From Vreelandella andesensis (GTDB taxonomy: Bacteria; Pseudomonadota; Gammaproteobacteria; Pseudomonadales; Halomonadaceae), in the NCBI RefSeq assembly GCF_003989795.1, contig NZ_RZHG01000027.1, forward strand, positions 1 through 64,000: a stretch of DNA of 64,000 nucleotides, given 5' to 3'. Under the pieces are notes generated by a model. The model searched no databases, was not told the DNA's origin, and saw only the letters and a program-made list of their open reading frames with translations. Made by a program: the position numbers and the translations under genes. How positions within the stretch are numbered: position 1 is the stretch's first letter; the number at the start of each line of letters is the position of its first letter. Positions 34,953 to 46,295 of this stretch are shown here, one piece after another.

Positions 34953-36206
34953 ATGCGCAAGGAACGACTGATCGTCCCTATTCTCGCGGCCTTAGCGGTG
35001 GCCTGGGTGGTGGCGCAACTGTTATCAAGCATTTTGTTTGAACGCAGCCTTCGCCAAGCATTAGAAGATTTGGAAGCGCGAGGGGAGTGGCGAGTTAGTC
35101 GGACAGAGAGCCGCCAAGGATGGTTAACGTCTCAAGGAAAATTACTGTTATCGCCTTTGCTAGGTCGGCCGTGGCGGTTGGAACTAACTTACCGTGCGCG
35201 TCATGGTGCGTTAAGTACCGACGTTGAAGGAACATTACTGCCTCGCTTAGATAGCGTGTTGCAAAAAGCAGTGGGCGAAGTTTCTGCACCCTCCATCCCG
35301 CGTTGGCAAGGGCGCTACCGTACGCTGAGTGGCCACAGTGAATTGCGTCTGGCACTTGCCCCTTTTGTGATTCAGCAAAATGGCCGTGAGTTATCTGTTC
35401 GTGGGGCCAGGATGCGGCTTGAAGGCGTGTTTGGTGATTGGCGATCGCGCGTACTGATCGACCAGCTCACGCTGACGGATGGCTTCGCTCAGTTGACGCT
35501 GGGGCCTTCGTCCCTTGAAAGCCGTTATACCTACATTGACGATGCTTATCACTTTGCGCAACGCGATCACCTGCATGTTGAGTCGCTATCGCTTCACTAT
35601 CCCGCCTATGATATTAATCTTTCACCGCTTGATGTTCATAGCCACATGGTGCTTGACGAGCAAGAGCTGCGCCTAAACGGTGAACTGATCGTTGGTGAGG
35701 TGAGGATTCCTAGTGAAGCACCTGATACTGCTCTGTTAAGTGGTCGGATTGAAGCCGAGCTTTCGCGTTTGAATGCTGATGCAGTGCGCGCAACGATCTT
35801 AAGGCTGCGTCAAGAAGCCTCTTGGGGTGACGCTAGCCTACCGATGGCGGAAGGGCTGTTGGTTCGTTTAGCCCCTGATTTAATGGGTGTGTTAAGTGAC
35901 TCACCCCGTTTAGACGTTACGACCATTGCGATTGAAAGCCCACTGCTTGGTATTAATGTTAATGCGGATGGTGCGCTATTTTTTGATGCTCGAAAGCTTG
36001 ATGAACTGGCGATGACGGGGCTGGATAAACCAGAAGAGCGCGCTCGCTGGTTGAGTCGTGTTGATGGTGATTTCACTTGGTACGATGCGCCAACCGTCGC
36101 CGCGCTTTGGCTAGGCCTGCCTCTGGGCACTCGGGAGTTGGAGTTTGATGTTATTCGCGGCGAATTGCGTATTAACGGGCGACCCATGCCTCAGCTTTGG
36201 CCTTAA
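34953..36206 (+). CDS. DUF945-like membrane-anchored protein
   Basis: The 417-residue protein has one N-terminal membrane helix (about 6-26) and a long strand-rich periplasmic part with no Cys. It resembles the YdgA/DUF945 family in its N-terminal layout (short helix, then ERSLRQALEDLEARGEWRV). An AAGGAG ribosome site fixes the ATG at 34953. Function is unknown. It shares its general character with the exported protein at 11192. Confidence 0.72.
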   Translation: MRKERLIVPILAALAVAWVVAQLLSSILFERSLRQALEDLEARGEWRVSRTESRQGWLTSQGKLLLSPLLGRPWRLELTYRARHGALSTDVEGTLLPRLDSVLQKAVGEVSAPSIPRWQGRYRTLSGHSELRLALAPFVIQQNGRELSVRGARMRLEGVFGDWRSRVLIDQLTLTDGFAQLTLGPSSLESRYTYIDDAYHFAQRDHLHVESLSLHYPAYDINLSPLDVHSHMVLDEQELRLNGELIVGEVRIPSEAPDTALLSGRIEAELSRLNADAVRATILRLRQEASWGDASLPMAEGLLVRLAPDLMGVLSDSPRLDVTTIAIESPLLGINVNADGALFFDARKLDELAMTGLDKPEERARWLSRVDGDFTWYDAPTVAALWLGLPLGTRELEFDVIRGELRINGRPMPQLWP

Positions 36207-36261
36207 TTGGGGTGAGCTTGATCTTTCTTTGATTAATTTTATTAGCGTAACCTTTCTGAAC

Positions 36262-36318
36262 TAAGCCTCTCTAAGCTAATCCACTCTAAGTTAATCCTTT
36301 CTAAGTTAATTCTCTCTC
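36262..36318. repeat. Short imperfect tandem repeats before lon
   Basis: Three copies of a CTCTAAGTTAATCC-like unit (about 15-17 bp) lie between the DUF945-like gene and lon, with a related partial copy upstream. The rest of the 260-base gap shows no clear hairpin or gene. Confidence 0.8.
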
Positions 36319-36466
36319 AGCTTGCAGCGACGAGTTATTAAAACGTTACAAACCTTCGAATGAACTGCTACAAATCGTGCCAAGGGTTGAAGTTCCCCTT
36401 CTGTGCCCACATCCCCTAGTCATTGCTAAGCGGATTAATCCGCTAGCCACTGTTATGGGAGGGCGC

Positions 36467-38926
36467 ATGAGCGACCAGGATTACGACAGCGATCACGAAC
36501 ACCTCGATTGGCAGATGGACGATGAGTCCGACGCACGGCAAGACGACACCGCGAACAGTGAAGAGCACCGTTCAGACGGCGAGAAAGTAAATTCGCTAGT
36601 GCCCGCCAGCGATATGCTCCCCGAGCGTATCTATCTTTTGCCGATCCATAATCGGCCATTTTTTCCTGCCCAAGTACAACCGCTGGTCATCAACCGCGAG
36701 CGTTGGGAAGAAACCATGCGTCGGGTAGGCAATACACCCCACCACACCATCGGTGTTGCCTTTGTTGGTGAACAAGGTGTTGAGGCGTTGGCCCATGACG
36801 ATTTTCCCGAGATTGGTACTGCGGTCAAAGTACATAAACTCCAGAGTGAAGATCAGCAGATTCAGTTTATCGCTCAAGGGGTAAAGCGTTTTAAAATTCA
36901 GCGTTGGCTGTCTAAAGAGCCGCCTTACCTGGTCGAAGTAAGCTATCCCAAAGAGCCAGTAGACGCAGAAAATGAAGAAACCCGCGCCTATGCGATGGCC
37001 ATTATTAACGGCATCAAAGAGTTGCTGCCGATTAATCCGCTTTATGGCGAAGAGTTAAAACACTACCTCAATCGCTTCAGCCCGCATGAGCCCGGCCCAC
37101 TATCTGATTTTGCGGCCGCTATCACGTCTGCGAAGGGCCACGAACTGCAGGATGTGCTCGACACGTTGCCGGTAGCTGAGCGTATGCACAAAGTTCTGCC
37201 ACTTCTACGCAAAGAAATCGAAGTGGCTCAATTGCAAAGCGAAATTAGTGAGCAGGTCAATGCTCAAATGCAGGAGCGACAGCGAGAATTTTTCTTGCGT
37301 GAGCAACTTAAAGTTATTCAGCGTGAGCTGGGTATTTCTAAAGACGACCGTGAAAACGATGTCGATACTTTCAGGAACCGCCTAGAGTCGCTGGTGGTGC
37401 CAGAGCGCGTTCAAGCGCGTATTGATGATGAGCTCAACAAACTCAGTGTGCTAGAAACCGGCTCACCGGAGTACGGCACTACCCGTAACTATCTTGATTG
37501 GCTCACCTCGTTGCCTTGGGGCGTCACCAGTCAGGATAAGCTCGACTTGGCGCATGCCAGGGAAGTGCTTAACCGCGACCACGACGGCCTACATGACGTG
37601 AAAGAGCGGATTATTGAGTTTCTTGCCGAAGGTACCTTTAAAGGCGATGTGGGTGGTTCGATTGTGCTGTTGGTAGGCCCCCCTGGCGTTGGTAAGACCT
37701 CTATCGGGCGCTCTATTGCTGAAGCACTAGGCCGTGAGTTTTATCGCTTCTCTGTGGGCGGTATGCGCGATGAGGCCGAAATTAAAGGTCATCGCCGCAC
37801 TTACGTGGGGGCAATGCCCGGCAAACTGGTGCAGGCCTTCAAAGAAGTTGAGGTCGAAAATCCAGTGATCATGCTCGATGAGATTGATAAGTTGGGCCAA
37901 TCGTTCCAGGGCGATCCCGCGTCAGCACTGCTTGAAGTGCTGGACCCAGAGCAAAATGTCGACTTCCTGGATCACTATCTCGATGTGCGGATGGATCTAT
38001 CCAAAGTGCTATTCCTGTGCACCGCGAATACCTTGGATTCTATCCCCGGCCCGCTGCTTGACCGTATGGAGCAGATCCGCCTTTCAGGTTATATCGCGGA
38101 AGAAAAGCTACTGATCGCTAAGCACCATCTATGGCCCAAGCTGCTGAAACGCGACAACCTGCCTAAAAAACGTATTAACTTGACAGATGCCGCGCTCAAG
38201 CAGGTTATTGATGGCTATGCCCGTGAAGCGGGCGTACGTCAACTTGAAAAGCAGCTGCATCGCATTGTTCGTAAGGCAGCGGTGAAGCTTCTGGAAGAGC
38301 AGCTAGAGACGGTAAAGATTTCGGTCAAAAATCTGGAAGCGTTCCTGGGAGCGCCGCTATTCCGTAAGGAGAAAGTGCTGAAAGGCGAAGGTGTTGTTAC
38401 TGGGCTTGCTTGGACGTCGATGGGGGGCGCAACGCTGCCTATTGAAGCAGGTAAAGTTCATGCGCTGGATCGCGGCTTCAAGCTCACCGGCAAGCTTGGC
38501 GATGTGATGAAAGAGTCTGCCAATATTGCTTACAGCTACACGCTGGGGCATTTGCAAGAGTACGGTGCTGATGCCGACTTTTTTGACTCAGCCTTTGTGC
38601 ATCTTCACGTGCCAGAAGGGGCAACACCCAAAGATGGCCCATCAGCAGGTGTCACGATGACGACAGCGCTCCTCTCACTTGCTAAACATCAGGCGATCAA
38701 TCGCCCCTTGGCGATGACGGGTGAATTGACGCTAACTGGCCAAGTTTTACCGGTAGGTGGTATCCGAGAGAAGATTATTGCCGCGCGTCGTAGCGATATT
38801 TTTGAAGTGATACTGCCAGAGGCTAATAAACGCGATTACGAAGAGCTACCTGATTATTTGAAGGAGGGCATGACGGTACATTTTGCAAACCGCTATCGTG
38901 ACGTGGCCAACGTCGTCTTCACGTAG
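36467..38926 (+). CDS. lon: ATP-dependent protease Lon
   Basis: The 819-residue protease has a LON N-terminal domain preceded by about 45 acidic residues, Walker [10 protein letters not shown] (404-412), Walker [10 protein letters not shown] and the Ser-Lys catalytic dyad Ser726 (DGPSAG) and Lys769. The ATG at 36467 follows a GGGAGGG site; the in-frame upstream extension is not needed. The acidic N-terminal tail is longer than in E. coli Lon, consistent with a halophilic lineage. Confidence 0.98.
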   Translation: MSDQDYDSDHEHLDWQMDDESDARQDDTANSEEHRSDGEKVNSLVPASDMLPERIYLLPIHNRPFFPAQVQPLVINRERWEETMRRVGNTPHHTIGVAFVGEQGVEALAHDDFPEIGTAVKVHKLQSEDQQIQFIAQGVKRFKIQRWLSKEPPYLVEVSYPKEPVDAENEETRAYAMAIINGIKELLPINPLYGEELKHYLNRFSPHEPGPLSDFAAAITSAKGHELQDVLDTLPVAERMHKVLPLLRKEIEVAQLQSEISEQVNAQMQERQREFFLREQLKVIQRELGISKDDRENDVDTFRNRLESLVVPERVQARIDDELNKLSVLETGSPEYGTTRNYLDWLTSLPWGVTSQDKLDLAHAREVLNRDHDGLHDVKERIIEFLAEGTFKGDVGGSIVLLVGPPGVGKTSIGRSIAEALGREFYRFSVGGMRDEAEIKGHRRTYVGAMPGKLVQAFKEVEVENPVIMLDEIDKLGQSFQGDPASALLEVLDPEQNVDFLDHYLDVRMDLSKVLFLCTANTLDSIPGPLLDRMEQIRLSGYIAEEKLLIAKHHLWPKLLKRDNLPKKRINLTDAALKQVIDGYAREAGVRQLEKQLHRIVRKAAVKLLEEQLETVKISVKNLEAFLGAPLFRKEKVLKGEGVVTGLAWTSMGGATLPIEAGKVHALDRGFKLTGKLGDVMKESANIAYSYTLGHLQEYGADADFFDSAFVHLHVPEGATPKDGPSAGVTMTTALLSLAKHQAINRPLAMTGELTLTGQVLPVGGIREKIIAARRSDIFEVILPEANKRDYEELPDYLKEGMTVHFANRYRDVANVVFT

Positions 38927-38966
38927 GCGTCTTATTCGAGCGTATAAAAAATCCGTTTAGTTAAAG

Positions 38967-38993
38967 CGCCGCACTGAAGAGTGCGGCGTTTTT
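38967..38993 (+). terminator. Terminator of lon
   Basis: A 9-bp perfect stem CGCCGCACT/AGTGCGGCG with a GAAG loop is followed by five T residues. Confidence 0.95.
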
Positions 38994-39077
38994 GTATAGT
39001 TATTCAGAGGTTAAATTTCTTTGAAGCGCGTGATAATGGGAGCAAACCAAAATTAAAATCCCCTGGGGAGCTTCTGC

Positions 39078-41240
39078 ATGCGCGATAACCAACCCGTCAC
39101 TCAGCGTGAATACATGCTCGATGATGAGACAGTGCTGATTTCACGTTCAGACTTGAAGGGAAACGTGACCTACGCCAATGCGGCGTTCGTCGAAGTAAGC
39201 GGTTATACCCGCGATGAATTGATGGGAGCTCCCCATAACTTAATTCGTCACCCGGATATGCCGGAAGCGGCTTATGCAGATTTCTGGAAGACCATTCAGT
39301 CAGGCGCGACCTGGCAGGGTACAGTTAAAAATCGTCGTAAAAACGGCGATCACTATTGGGTCAGTGCCACGGTGGCCCCACTCCGAGATGGCGACCGCAT
39401 CGTAGGATATACATCGGTACGTCGTAAGGCGCCAGCCCACAGCATTGCGCTGGCAGAAACTGTTTACAAAGAGGTGAGCCAAAAAGGCAAATCCCGCCGC
39501 TACACGCTGTCGCAAGGTGTGCTTAAACGCCGCGGGATGGGGGGCTTTTTTGCTCGTTTTAAATTTAACAGCTTAAAAGCAAAATTAACCGGCATGGTGG
39601 CGGCATCGCTTATTTTGCTGGCGCTAGCGGGCGGCTTGGGGGTGTATGGTTTGATGGTTTCTGGTGAGCGTCTGGAAACATTAAATCGCTCAGGGCTAGA
39701 AGCAGTCACCAATCTACAGCGAATAGAGCGTCAAATCGGTCAGGTAGTTACCCAATTGGAACCTGCTGTACGCAATCCACGTCGGGTTGATATTGAAGCT
39801 GTTTCTGCATCAGTTAACGAATACTCTCAGTCAATACAAACGCTTTGGAACGAGTACCTTACCGACAGCAATGCCAGTGCTGAGCGCCTAGAAGCTTTTG
39901 GTGCGGGATTAGTAACCTGGGGAAGCAGCGTTGATACCACTATTGCAGCAATCAGCGATGCAAACGGCTTTGCCGCTTTTGAAGCTTTTAACGACGGCGT
40001 ACAACCCACCACTGAACAGCTAAGAGAGGGAAGTAGTCAATTAGTCAGCGATGAGCGGGCAAGTGCCGAAGCTCTGGTCGGTCTGGCGCAGCAGGGGCGT
40101 CAGCAAATGTTGATTGCTCAAGTCGTGTTATTGATTACTGGCTTGTTGATCATGGTCGGTCTTAGCAGCGTAATTTTAAGATCAGTGCTGCGCAGTGTGG
40201 AAGGGGCGCGGCATATTACCTTCCAAATTGCCGCAGGTAATCTGGCGGCACGCGAGCGCCGTGAAACCAACGACGAGCTGGGTCAACTGCTTTATTCGTT
40301 GGATACCATGCGCTTTAGCCTCGCAAGCATTGTGGGTGATGTCGAGCATCGTGTGTCGGTAGTCACACCTGCTGTTCAGCAAATTGCTGCTGAAAATGAA
40401 GAGCTTGCTTCACGTACCGAGCAGCAGGCATCTTCACTGCAACAAACGGCCTCAAGTATGGAAGAGATGACGTCCACGGTGCAGCAAAATACCGAGAATG
40501 CACGCCAGGCGACGGAACTAGCAGTGAAGAATGCCTCAAGCACCCGGGATACCCGAGAGCAAATGCATCAGCTGGTCGCCAGAATGCAGCGTATTGCCCA
40601 AAGCGCAGAAAAAATGACGGAAATGATTGGCGTTATTGATGGGATCGCGTTTCAAACGAATATTCTGGCACTCAATGCGTCGGTAGAAGCCGCCCGTGCC
40701 GGTGAGCATGGCCGAGGTTTCGCGGTTGTTGCTAGTGAAGTACGCAACTTGGCAAGCCGCAGTGCCGATGCGGCTCAAGAAATTCGCAAGATGATTGATA
40801 GTACGACGCAAGAAGTTAGCGGTGGACGCGGCGCGGTCGAGCAAGCTGAGCAAGCTATCGACAATGTGATGCAACAGGTCAGTCGTGTCAGCGAATTAAT
40901 GGAATCCATTAGCAGCGCCTCAAGCGAGCAAAGCAGCGGCATTGGCCAAATAAATTCAGCGATTGCTGAAATGGACAATGTGACGCAGCAAAATGCTACC
41001 AAGGTTCAAAGCATCGCTGCCTCTGCAGATAATTTAGCGTTAGAAACGTTTGAGTTGGCGAATGTGGTTGATGCCTTCCGTCTGGAAGGTGCCCAGGAGG
41101 AAAATGTCCACGCTGCCCGGGAAAAACTACAGCAGGTTAATCATGCACAGCATAAGGCGTCACTGAGCTTGCCTTCAAAGAGAGACACTGGACGGGAGAT
41201 GGCTAACCACGACCACTCAGAGCAGTGGGAGACGTTTTAA
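39078..41240 (+). CDS. PAS-domain methyl-accepting chemotaxis protein (Aer-like)
   Basis: The 720-residue receptor has an N-terminal PAS domain (about 18-120: [27 protein letters not shown]), two membrane helices (about 174-197 and 345-370) around a sensor loop, HAMP and a signalling domain. The hairpin tip contains [28 protein letters not shown] residues. The extreme C-terminus, QWETF, matches the pentapeptide that tethers CheR and CheB in E. coli receptors. PAS probably senses redox or oxygen as in Aer. A GGGGAG site precedes the ATG. Confidence 0.92.
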   Translation: MRDNQPVTQREYMLDDETVLISRSDLKGNVTYANAAFVEVSGYTRDELMGAPHNLIRHPDMPEAAYADFWKTIQSGATWQGTVKNRRKNGDHYWVSATVAPLRDGDRIVGYTSVRRKAPAHSIALAETVYKEVSQKGKSRRYTLSQGVLKRRGMGGFFARFKFNSLKAKLTGMVAASLILLALAGGLGVYGLMVSGERLETLNRSGLEAVTNLQRIERQIGQVVTQLEPAVRNPRRVDIEAVSASVNEYSQSIQTLWNEYLTDSNASAERLEAFGAGLVTWGSSVDTTIAAISDANGFAAFEAFNDGVQPTTEQLREGSSQLVSDERASAEALVGLAQQGRQQMLIAQVVLLITGLLIMVGLSSVILRSVLRSVEGARHITFQIAAGNLAARERRETNDELGQLLYSLDTMRFSLASIVGDVEHRVSVVTPAVQQIAAENEELASRTEQQASSLQQTASSMEEMTSTVQQNTENARQATELAVKNASSTRDTREQMHQLVARMQRIAQSAEKMTEMIGVIDGIAFQTNILALNASVEAARAGEHGRGFAVVASEVRNLASRSADAAQEIRKMIDSTTQEVSGGRGAVEQAEQAIDNVMQQVSRVSELMESISSASSEQSSGIGQINSAIAEMDNVTQQNATKVQSIAASADNLALETFELANVVDAFRLEGAQEENVHAAREKLQQVNHAQHKASLSLPSKRDTGREMANHDHSEQWETF

Positions 41241-41376
41241 CACCGGCGAATAAGGCACGGCTGTTGCTTCCACCATCTAGTCTCTACGATGCGCTCATGC
41301 CACAATCTAAGGCCGCTGGATTCATTTGCCTGTCGCCAAGAATGCGTCAGGCCACGATAAAGATGAAGAGGACACC

Positions 41377-43221
41377 ATGCCTGAGTATCGCTCTCGAACG
41401 ACCACCGCTGGCCGCAATATGGCCGGTGCCCGCGCCCTTTGGCGCGCCACTGGGATGAAAGATGACGATTTTCACAAACCCATTATTGCGGTTGCGAACT
41501 CGTTTACCCAGTTTGTGCCCGGCCATGTTCACTTAAAAGACATGGGCCAGCTGGTCGCGCGTGAAATTGAAAAAGCAGGCGGTGTTGCTAAAGAATTCAA
41601 CACAATAGCGGTAGATGATGGTATTGCGATGGGGCACGACGGTATGCTCTATTCGCTGCCCAGCCGCGATATCATCGCTGATAGCGTTGAGTACATGTGT
41701 AATGCCCACTGTGCCGACGCGCTGGTGTGTATTTCCAACTGCGACAAAATTACCCCTGGGATGCTGATGGCCGCTATGCGACTCAATATTCCGGTGATTT
41801 TTGTCTCAGGTGGGCCCATGGAGGCGGGCAAAACCAAGCTGCTAGATCATGGCCTCGACTTGGTTGACGCTATGGTCATGGCGGCCGATGACAGTGTTAA
41901 TGATGAAACCCTGGCAGAAGTTGAGCGTAGTGCTTGCCCCACCTGCGGCAGTTGCTCGGGTATGTTTACCGCCAACTCGATGAACTGCCTCATGGAAGCA
42001 TTGGGTCTAGCGCTTCCTGGCAACGGCACCGTGCTGGCAACCCACTCAGATCGTCGTCGCCTGTTTGAAAATGCCGGTCACCGCATCGTCGAACTGGCCA
42101 AGCGCTACTACGAAGGCGAAGAAGCCCACCTGTTGCCCCGTGCCATTGGCAACAAAGCCGCCTTTAAAAATGCCATGACGTTAGATATCGCCATGGGCGG
42201 CTCGACCAATACGATTTTGCATTTGCTGGCAGCCGCCCAGGAAGCGGAAATCGACTTCTCAATGGCGGATATTGATCGGCTTTCCCGGGAAGTGCCGCAA
42301 CTATGTAAAGTGGCCCCCAATACCCAGAAATACCATATCGAAGACGTTCATCGTGCAGGTGGCATTATGGCCATTTTAGGTGAGTTGGATCGCGCTGGTG
42401 TATTGGACACGTCAGTACCGACTGTCTACGGTGATAGCCTTAAAGCGGCGCTGGAAGAGTGGGATATTATGCGTTCGCCGAGCGCTGCGGTAGTTGAATT
42501 CTTCAAAGCTGGCCCGGGCGGTGTGCCGACTCAAACCGCTTTCTCTCAAAGCGCCCGCTGGCCAAGCCTGGACGGTGATCGTGCCACTGGTTGTATTCGT
42601 GACTTGGCGCACGCGTTCTCAACAGAAGGCGGCCTAGCCGTGCTTTATGGCAACATCGCGCTCAATGGTTGCGTTGTCAAAACAGCGGGCGTTGATGACT
42701 CGATTTTAGTGTTCGAAGGCAACGCCCACGTGGTTGAATCCCAAGACCAAGCAGTGGCCAATGTGTTGGATGGTAAGGTCAAAGAGGGCGATGTGGTGGT
42801 CATTCGCTACGAAGGCCCTAAAGGCGGCCCTGGTATGCAGGAAATGCTCTATCCCACTTCGTACTTAAAATCTAAAGGGCTGGGTAAAGCCTGTGCACTG
42901 TTGACGGATGGCCGTTTCTCCGGCGGTACCTCAGGGCTCTCCATTGGCCACGTTTCCCCCGAAGCGGCGGCAGGCGGCGCGATTGGTTTGGTCGAGCAGG
43001 GTGATACCATTCTGATTGATATTCCCAACCGCACGATTAACGTGCAACTGCCTGATGCCGTGTTGGCGAAGCGTCGCGAAGCGATGGAAGCCAAAGGCAA
43101 AGACGCCTGGAAGCCCGTTGAACAGCGTCCGCGTAAGGTAACTCCCGCCTTAAAAGCCTACGCATTACTTGCCACGTCTGCAGATAAAGGCGCGGTTCGT
43201 GATCTTTCCAAGCTTGACTAG
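41377..43221 (+). CDS. ilvD: Dihydroxy-acid dehydratase
   Basis: The 614-residue iron-sulfur dehydratase acts in valine, leucine and isoleucine synthesis. Characteristic segments are [32 protein letters not shown] with its cluster Cys, [20 protein letters not shown] and [21 protein letters not shown]. The ATG at 41377 has GAAGAGGA upstream. Length matches the E. coli enzyme (616). Confidence 0.98.
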   Translation: MPEYRSRTTTAGRNMAGARALWRATGMKDDDFHKPIIAVANSFTQFVPGHVHLKDMGQLVAREIEKAGGVAKEFNTIAVDDGIAMGHDGMLYSLPSRDIIADSVEYMCNAHCADALVCISNCDKITPGMLMAAMRLNIPVIFVSGGPMEAGKTKLLDHGLDLVDAMVMAADDSVNDETLAEVERSACPTCGSCSGMFTANSMNCLMEALGLALPGNGTVLATHSDRRRLFENAGHRIVELAKRYYEGEEAHLLPRAIGNKAAFKNAMTLDIAMGGSTNTILHLLAAAQEAEIDFSMADIDRLSREVPQLCKVAPNTQKYHIEDVHRAGGIMAILGELDRAGVLDTSVPTVYGDSLKAALEEWDIMRSPSAAVVEFFKAGPGGVPTQTAFSQSARWPSLDGDRATGCIRDLAHAFSTEGGLAVLYGNIALNGCVVKTAGVDDSILVFEGNAHVVESQDQAVANVLDGKVKEGDVVVIRYEGPKGGPGMQEMLYPTSYLKSKGLGKACALLTDGRFSGGTSGLSIGHVSPEAAAGGAIGLVEQGDTILIDIPNRTINVQLPDAVLAKRREAMEAKGKDAWKPVEQRPRKVTPALKAYALLATSADKGAVRDLSKLD

Positions 43222-43235
43222 GGTTTAGGACACTT

Positions 43236-43275
43236 TAAAACGGCTCGTGTAAAACGGGCTGTTTTATGTGCCCTT
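43236..43275 (+). terminator. Terminator of ilvD
   Basis: A 12-bp stem with two G-T pairs (TAAAACGGCTCG with CGGGCTGTTTTA, 43236-43266) and a 7-base loop starts 14 bases after the stop. T-rich sequence follows. Confidence 0.8.
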
Positions 43276-43330
43276 TTTTCTGCGAACTGTTTATGCCCAA
43301 TGCAAACCGTCAAAACGACTAAGGAATGAA

Positions 43331-44383
43331 ATGAAGGCGATTATCAACGTTGGCCTCGTTGGCTATGGATTTGCGAGTAAAACGTTTCATGCGCCACTCA
43401 TTCAGGCAACGGACGGCCTAGATTTGGTCGCAGTTTCCTCTAGCGATGCCGCCAAAGTGCAGGCTGATGTAGATGTTGAGGTTGAAAGACAGGCGTTGGC
43501 GCTATGTCAGCGTAGCGATATTGACCTTATCGTTATTCCAACGCCCAACAATACGCACTTTTCGCTCGCTAAGGCAGCGTTGATGGCGGGTAAGCACGTG
43601 GTGGTCGACAAGCCATTTACCGTCACGCCCTCAGAAGCAAAGCAGCTGAAAGCGTTGGCGATTGATAAAGAGCGTCTAGTGTCGGTGTTTCACAACCGCC
43701 GCTGGGACAGTGATTTCCTGACCATTAAAGCGCTGTTAGAAGCCGGCACGTTAGGTCGTGTTAGCGGATTTGAATCGCGGTTTGATCGTTTTCGACCAGA
43801 GGTGCGCGACCGCTGGCGCGAAAAAGCCACGCCGGGTGGTGGCATTTGGTATGACTTAGGCCCGCACTTACTCGACCAGGCTTGTGAGCTGTTCGGAATG
43901 CCGAATGCCATACTGCTGGATTTGGGTGTGCGCCGAGACGATGCAAAAGCAGACGATGATTTTCTAGCGCTGTTGGAGTACGACGGCTGCAGAGTCAGCT
44001 TAAGTGCCGGCACGCTAATTGCTGAATCAACACCGCGTTTTCGCATTAATGGAACGAAAGGCAGCTACCTGAAATACGGCCTAGACCCCCAAGAGGATCG
44101 CTTAAAAGCGGGTGAAGCGCCTACGCCACACTGGGGCAATGACACTCCGGGAACGCTGACCCTTCGCGAGGGTGACGGAGACGATGCACCGTTGGTTCGC
44201 CGCGAGCACGCCACCCAGGCGGGTAACTACCACGCCTATTATCAAGGCGTGGCCGCCTCTATTCGCGATAAAACACCACTGCCTGTTGATATTGACGATG
44301 CGCTACGCAGTATGGTGCTGTTAGAAGCTGGCTTAGACAGCCACCGCCAACGGCGCTGGATACCGCTTAAACACCATTTGTGA
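43331..44383 (+). CDS. Gfo/Idh/MocA-family oxidoreductase (YdgJ-like)
   Basis: The 350-residue NAD(P)-dependent oxidoreductase has Rossmann motif GLVGYGFASKTFHAP, the EKP-type motif in VVDKPFTVT, and a C-terminal substrate domain with GGGIWYDLGPHLLDQA. E. coli YdgJ and related sugar or inositol dehydrogenases are the closest by pattern. The substrate is unknown. AAGGAA precedes the ATG at 43331. It appears to be a single gene after the ilvD terminator. Confidence 0.87.
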   Translation: MKAIINVGLVGYGFASKTFHAPLIQATDGLDLVAVSSSDAAKVQADVDVEVERQALALCQRSDIDLIVIPTPNNTHFSLAKAALMAGKHVVVDKPFTVTPSEAKQLKALAIDKERLVSVFHNRRWDSDFLTIKALLEAGTLGRVSGFESRFDRFRPEVRDRWREKATPGGGIWYDLGPHLLDQACELFGMPNAILLDLGVRRDDAKADDDFLALLEYDGCRVSLSAGTLIAESTPRFRINGTKGSYLKYGLDPQEDRLKAGEAPTPHWGNDTPGTLTLREGDGDDAPLVRREHATQAGNYHAYYQGVAASIRDKTPLPVDIDDALRSMVLLEAGLDSHRQRRWIPLKHHL

Positions 44384-44485
44384 GCAAAACCAGGGCGGCT
44401 TTGCAGCCATTGAGTTTAATGGATTGTAGGGTGTGGTCAGCGAAGCGCATCGGCGGCCGTGCTGCGGGCGGTGGTCGTTAACGTT

Positions 44486-45100
44486 TTATAGTAAATTCAT
44501 GGCGTTATTACGCTTTTCTTCGCGCAGCTTGTCTCGAGCGATATAGAGCGCGGCGATAGCGCGGGCTTCGTGGAAGTCTTCCCGTAATAGCAGTGCCGGT
44601 AATTCTTCAATGGCGTGGGTTTCGACTATCAACGGCTCTGGCTCGTCGCCTGGCAGGCGTTTGGGATAAAGGTCGGTGGCCATTAGTACTTGCATACGGT
44701 GACGCATATAGTTAGGCGCAAGCGACAGCTCTACCAGCGGCTCAATACGATGCGCGCCAAAGCCACACTCTTCCATTAGCTCACGGTTGGCAGCGGTGAC
44801 AATATCTTCGCCAGGGTCTACCAGTCCTTTGGGTAACGTCAGTACATAATCTTCAAAGCCGGCGGCATATTCTCGAATCAGAAGGACGTGCTCTGGGTCG
44901 GGCATGGCAATAATCATGACCGCACCGCGGTCTGCGCCGGTTAGGCGTTCAAACTGTCGCTCTTCACCGTTAGAAAAGCGCAAATCAAGCGACTCAATAT
45001 GAAATAGACGACTCCTGGCGACGCTCTCCCGTGCCAAGATTTGCGGCTTTCGTGGGTAGCCGGTAGACGTGTCGTTGGGTGACGATTCGTGGTTAGACAT
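44486..45100 (-). CDS. nudE: ADP compounds hydrolase NudE
   Basis: This Nudix hydrolase (204 residues) has the signature GLVDPGEDIVTAANRELMEE followed by CGFGA. NudE cleaves ADP-ribose, NADH and similar ADP compounds. Two adjacent ATGs exist; the one at 45100 has the better distance to GGAGG. It is divergent from yrfG, as in E. coli. Confidence 0.93.
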   Translation of the reverse strand: MSNHESSPNDTSTGYPRKPQILARESVARSRLFHIESLDLRFSNGEERQFERLTGADRGAVMIIAMPDPEHVLLIREYAAGFEDYVLTLPKGLVDPGEDIVTAANRELMEECGFGAHRIEPLVELSLAPNYMRHRMQVLMATDLYPKRLPGDEPEPLIVETHAIEELPALLLREDFHEARAIAALYIARDKLREEKRNNAMNLL

Positions 45101-45170
45101 CATGCCTCCGTGGCTGCAAAAAACGGGTTACGCTACAATAGCATGCTTACTCATTCAGACTGGAGCGGCA

Positions 45171-45848
45171 ATGATTGATTGGCGCGAGATCGATACTGTC
45201 CTACTTGATATGGATGGAACGCTGCTGGACCTGCACTTCGACAGTCATTTCTGGCTAGAGCATCTACCGAAACGCTATGTCGAGCTTCACCAACTGGATA
45301 TAGCGAGCCAAGACGCGCTGCGCGCGCGCATTATCGGTGAGCAGGGTACGTTGAACTGGTACAGCCTTGCGTACTGGAGCCGCGAACTCGGTGTGGATAT
45401 CGTGGCACTAAAACGCGAAGTACAGCACTTGATTGGCCTGCGTAGCGATGCGCTAGACTTTTTAATCTGGCTGAAGCAAGCCCATCCCCGTGTCATTTTA
45501 GCGACCAACGCCGACCGTGCCAGTCTCGCGCTAAAATTACCGCTGACAGGGTTGGAAAACTACCTCGATGCCATCATTTCATCAGAAGACGTCGGTGCTG
45601 CTAAAGAGGAGCAGGCTTTTTGGTTTGCGCTTCAAGAGCGAGAGCCGTTTGACGCAGCGCGCACTCTGTTCATCGATGATAACGCGCGCGTACTTGAGAG
45701 CGCCCGTGAGTTTGGTATCAAACACTTGCTAGGCATTAAGCAACCGAACAGCCAGCGGCCTGAAAAAGAATTACAAGCGTTTATCGCCCTAGACCGATTT
45801 GCCCAACTGCTGCCAGACAATTTGCCAGGGCAGCGAGGAGAGCGTTAA
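45171..45848 (+). CDS. yrfG: HAD nucleotidase YrfG (GMP/IMP-type)
   Basis: The 225-residue HAD hydrolase has motif I DMDGTLLDLHFD, motif II ILATNAD, the catalytic Lys region GAAKEEQAFW and motif IV LFIDDNARVL. E. coli YrfG dephosphorylates GMP and IMP. The ATG at 45171 follows a GGAGCGG site. Its stop codon shares one base with the hslR start. Confidence 0.92.
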   Translation: MIDWREIDTVLLDMDGTLLDLHFDSHFWLEHLPKRYVELHQLDIASQDALRARIIGEQGTLNWYSLAYWSRELGVDIVALKREVQHLIGLRSDALDFLIWLKQAHPRVILATNADRASLALKLPLTGLENYLDAIISSEDVGAAKEEQAFWFALQEREPFDAARTLFIDDNARVLESAREFGIKHLLGIKQPNSQRPEKELQAFIALDRFAQLLPDNLPGQRGER

Positions 45849-46237
45849 TGAGCGACAGTGTTCGCTTAGATAAATGGCTGTGGGCCGCGCGGTTTTTTAA
45901 AACCCGCGCCTTGGCTAAAAAAGCGATAGAAGGCGGCAAAGTTCACTATGACGGTGCCCGTGTAAAAACCAGCAAAAATGTCGAACTTGGGGCGCTTGTT
46001 CGTGTGCCTCAGGGGTGGGATATTTTTGAGGTTGAAGTGGTCTCGCTATCGGATCAGCGTCGTGGTGCGCCAGAAGCGCGCAAGCTTTACGCTGAAACTG
46101 AAGAAAGTACGCAGCGTCGGGCAAAAGAAGCTGAAGCTCGTCGTCTCACTAATGAAGCCATGCAGCACCCGCTCAAACGCCCTGATAAAAAGCAGCGGCG
46201 TGATATCCAGCGTTTCCAGCGCCAACAGGGCGATTAA
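45848..46237 (+). CDS. hslR: Ribosome-associated heat shock protein Hsp15
   Basis: The 129-residue S4-domain protein has [21 protein letters not shown] at the N-terminus and a basic C-terminal tail. Hsp15 binds 50S subunits carrying a stalled peptidyl-tRNA and helps recycle them. It sits between yrfG and hslO in the conserved order. Confidence 0.95.
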   Translation: MSDSVRLDKWLWAARFFKTRALAKKAIEGGKVHYDGARVKTSKNVELGALVRVPQGWDIFEVEVVSLSDQRRGAPEARKLYAETEESTQRRAKEAEARRLTNEAMQHPLKRPDKKQRRDIQRFQRQQGD

Positions 46238-46295
46238 GCACGCGTTTATTCGTCATGGCGGTAAGCCTTCTCTCTATTTCTCTGGCGGTTCCCTT

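Noticed and set aside
39012..39036. Sigma-28-like promoter before the chemoreceptor gene (TAAATTTC and CGTGATAA)
   Set aside because: The spacer is two bases shorter than the usual 11 and the -10 part is imperfect.
45978..46295. N-terminal extension of hslO
   Set aside because: It overlaps hslR in another frame and reads as a basic, low-quality sequence; the Hsp33 family begins at MSDQIQRF.
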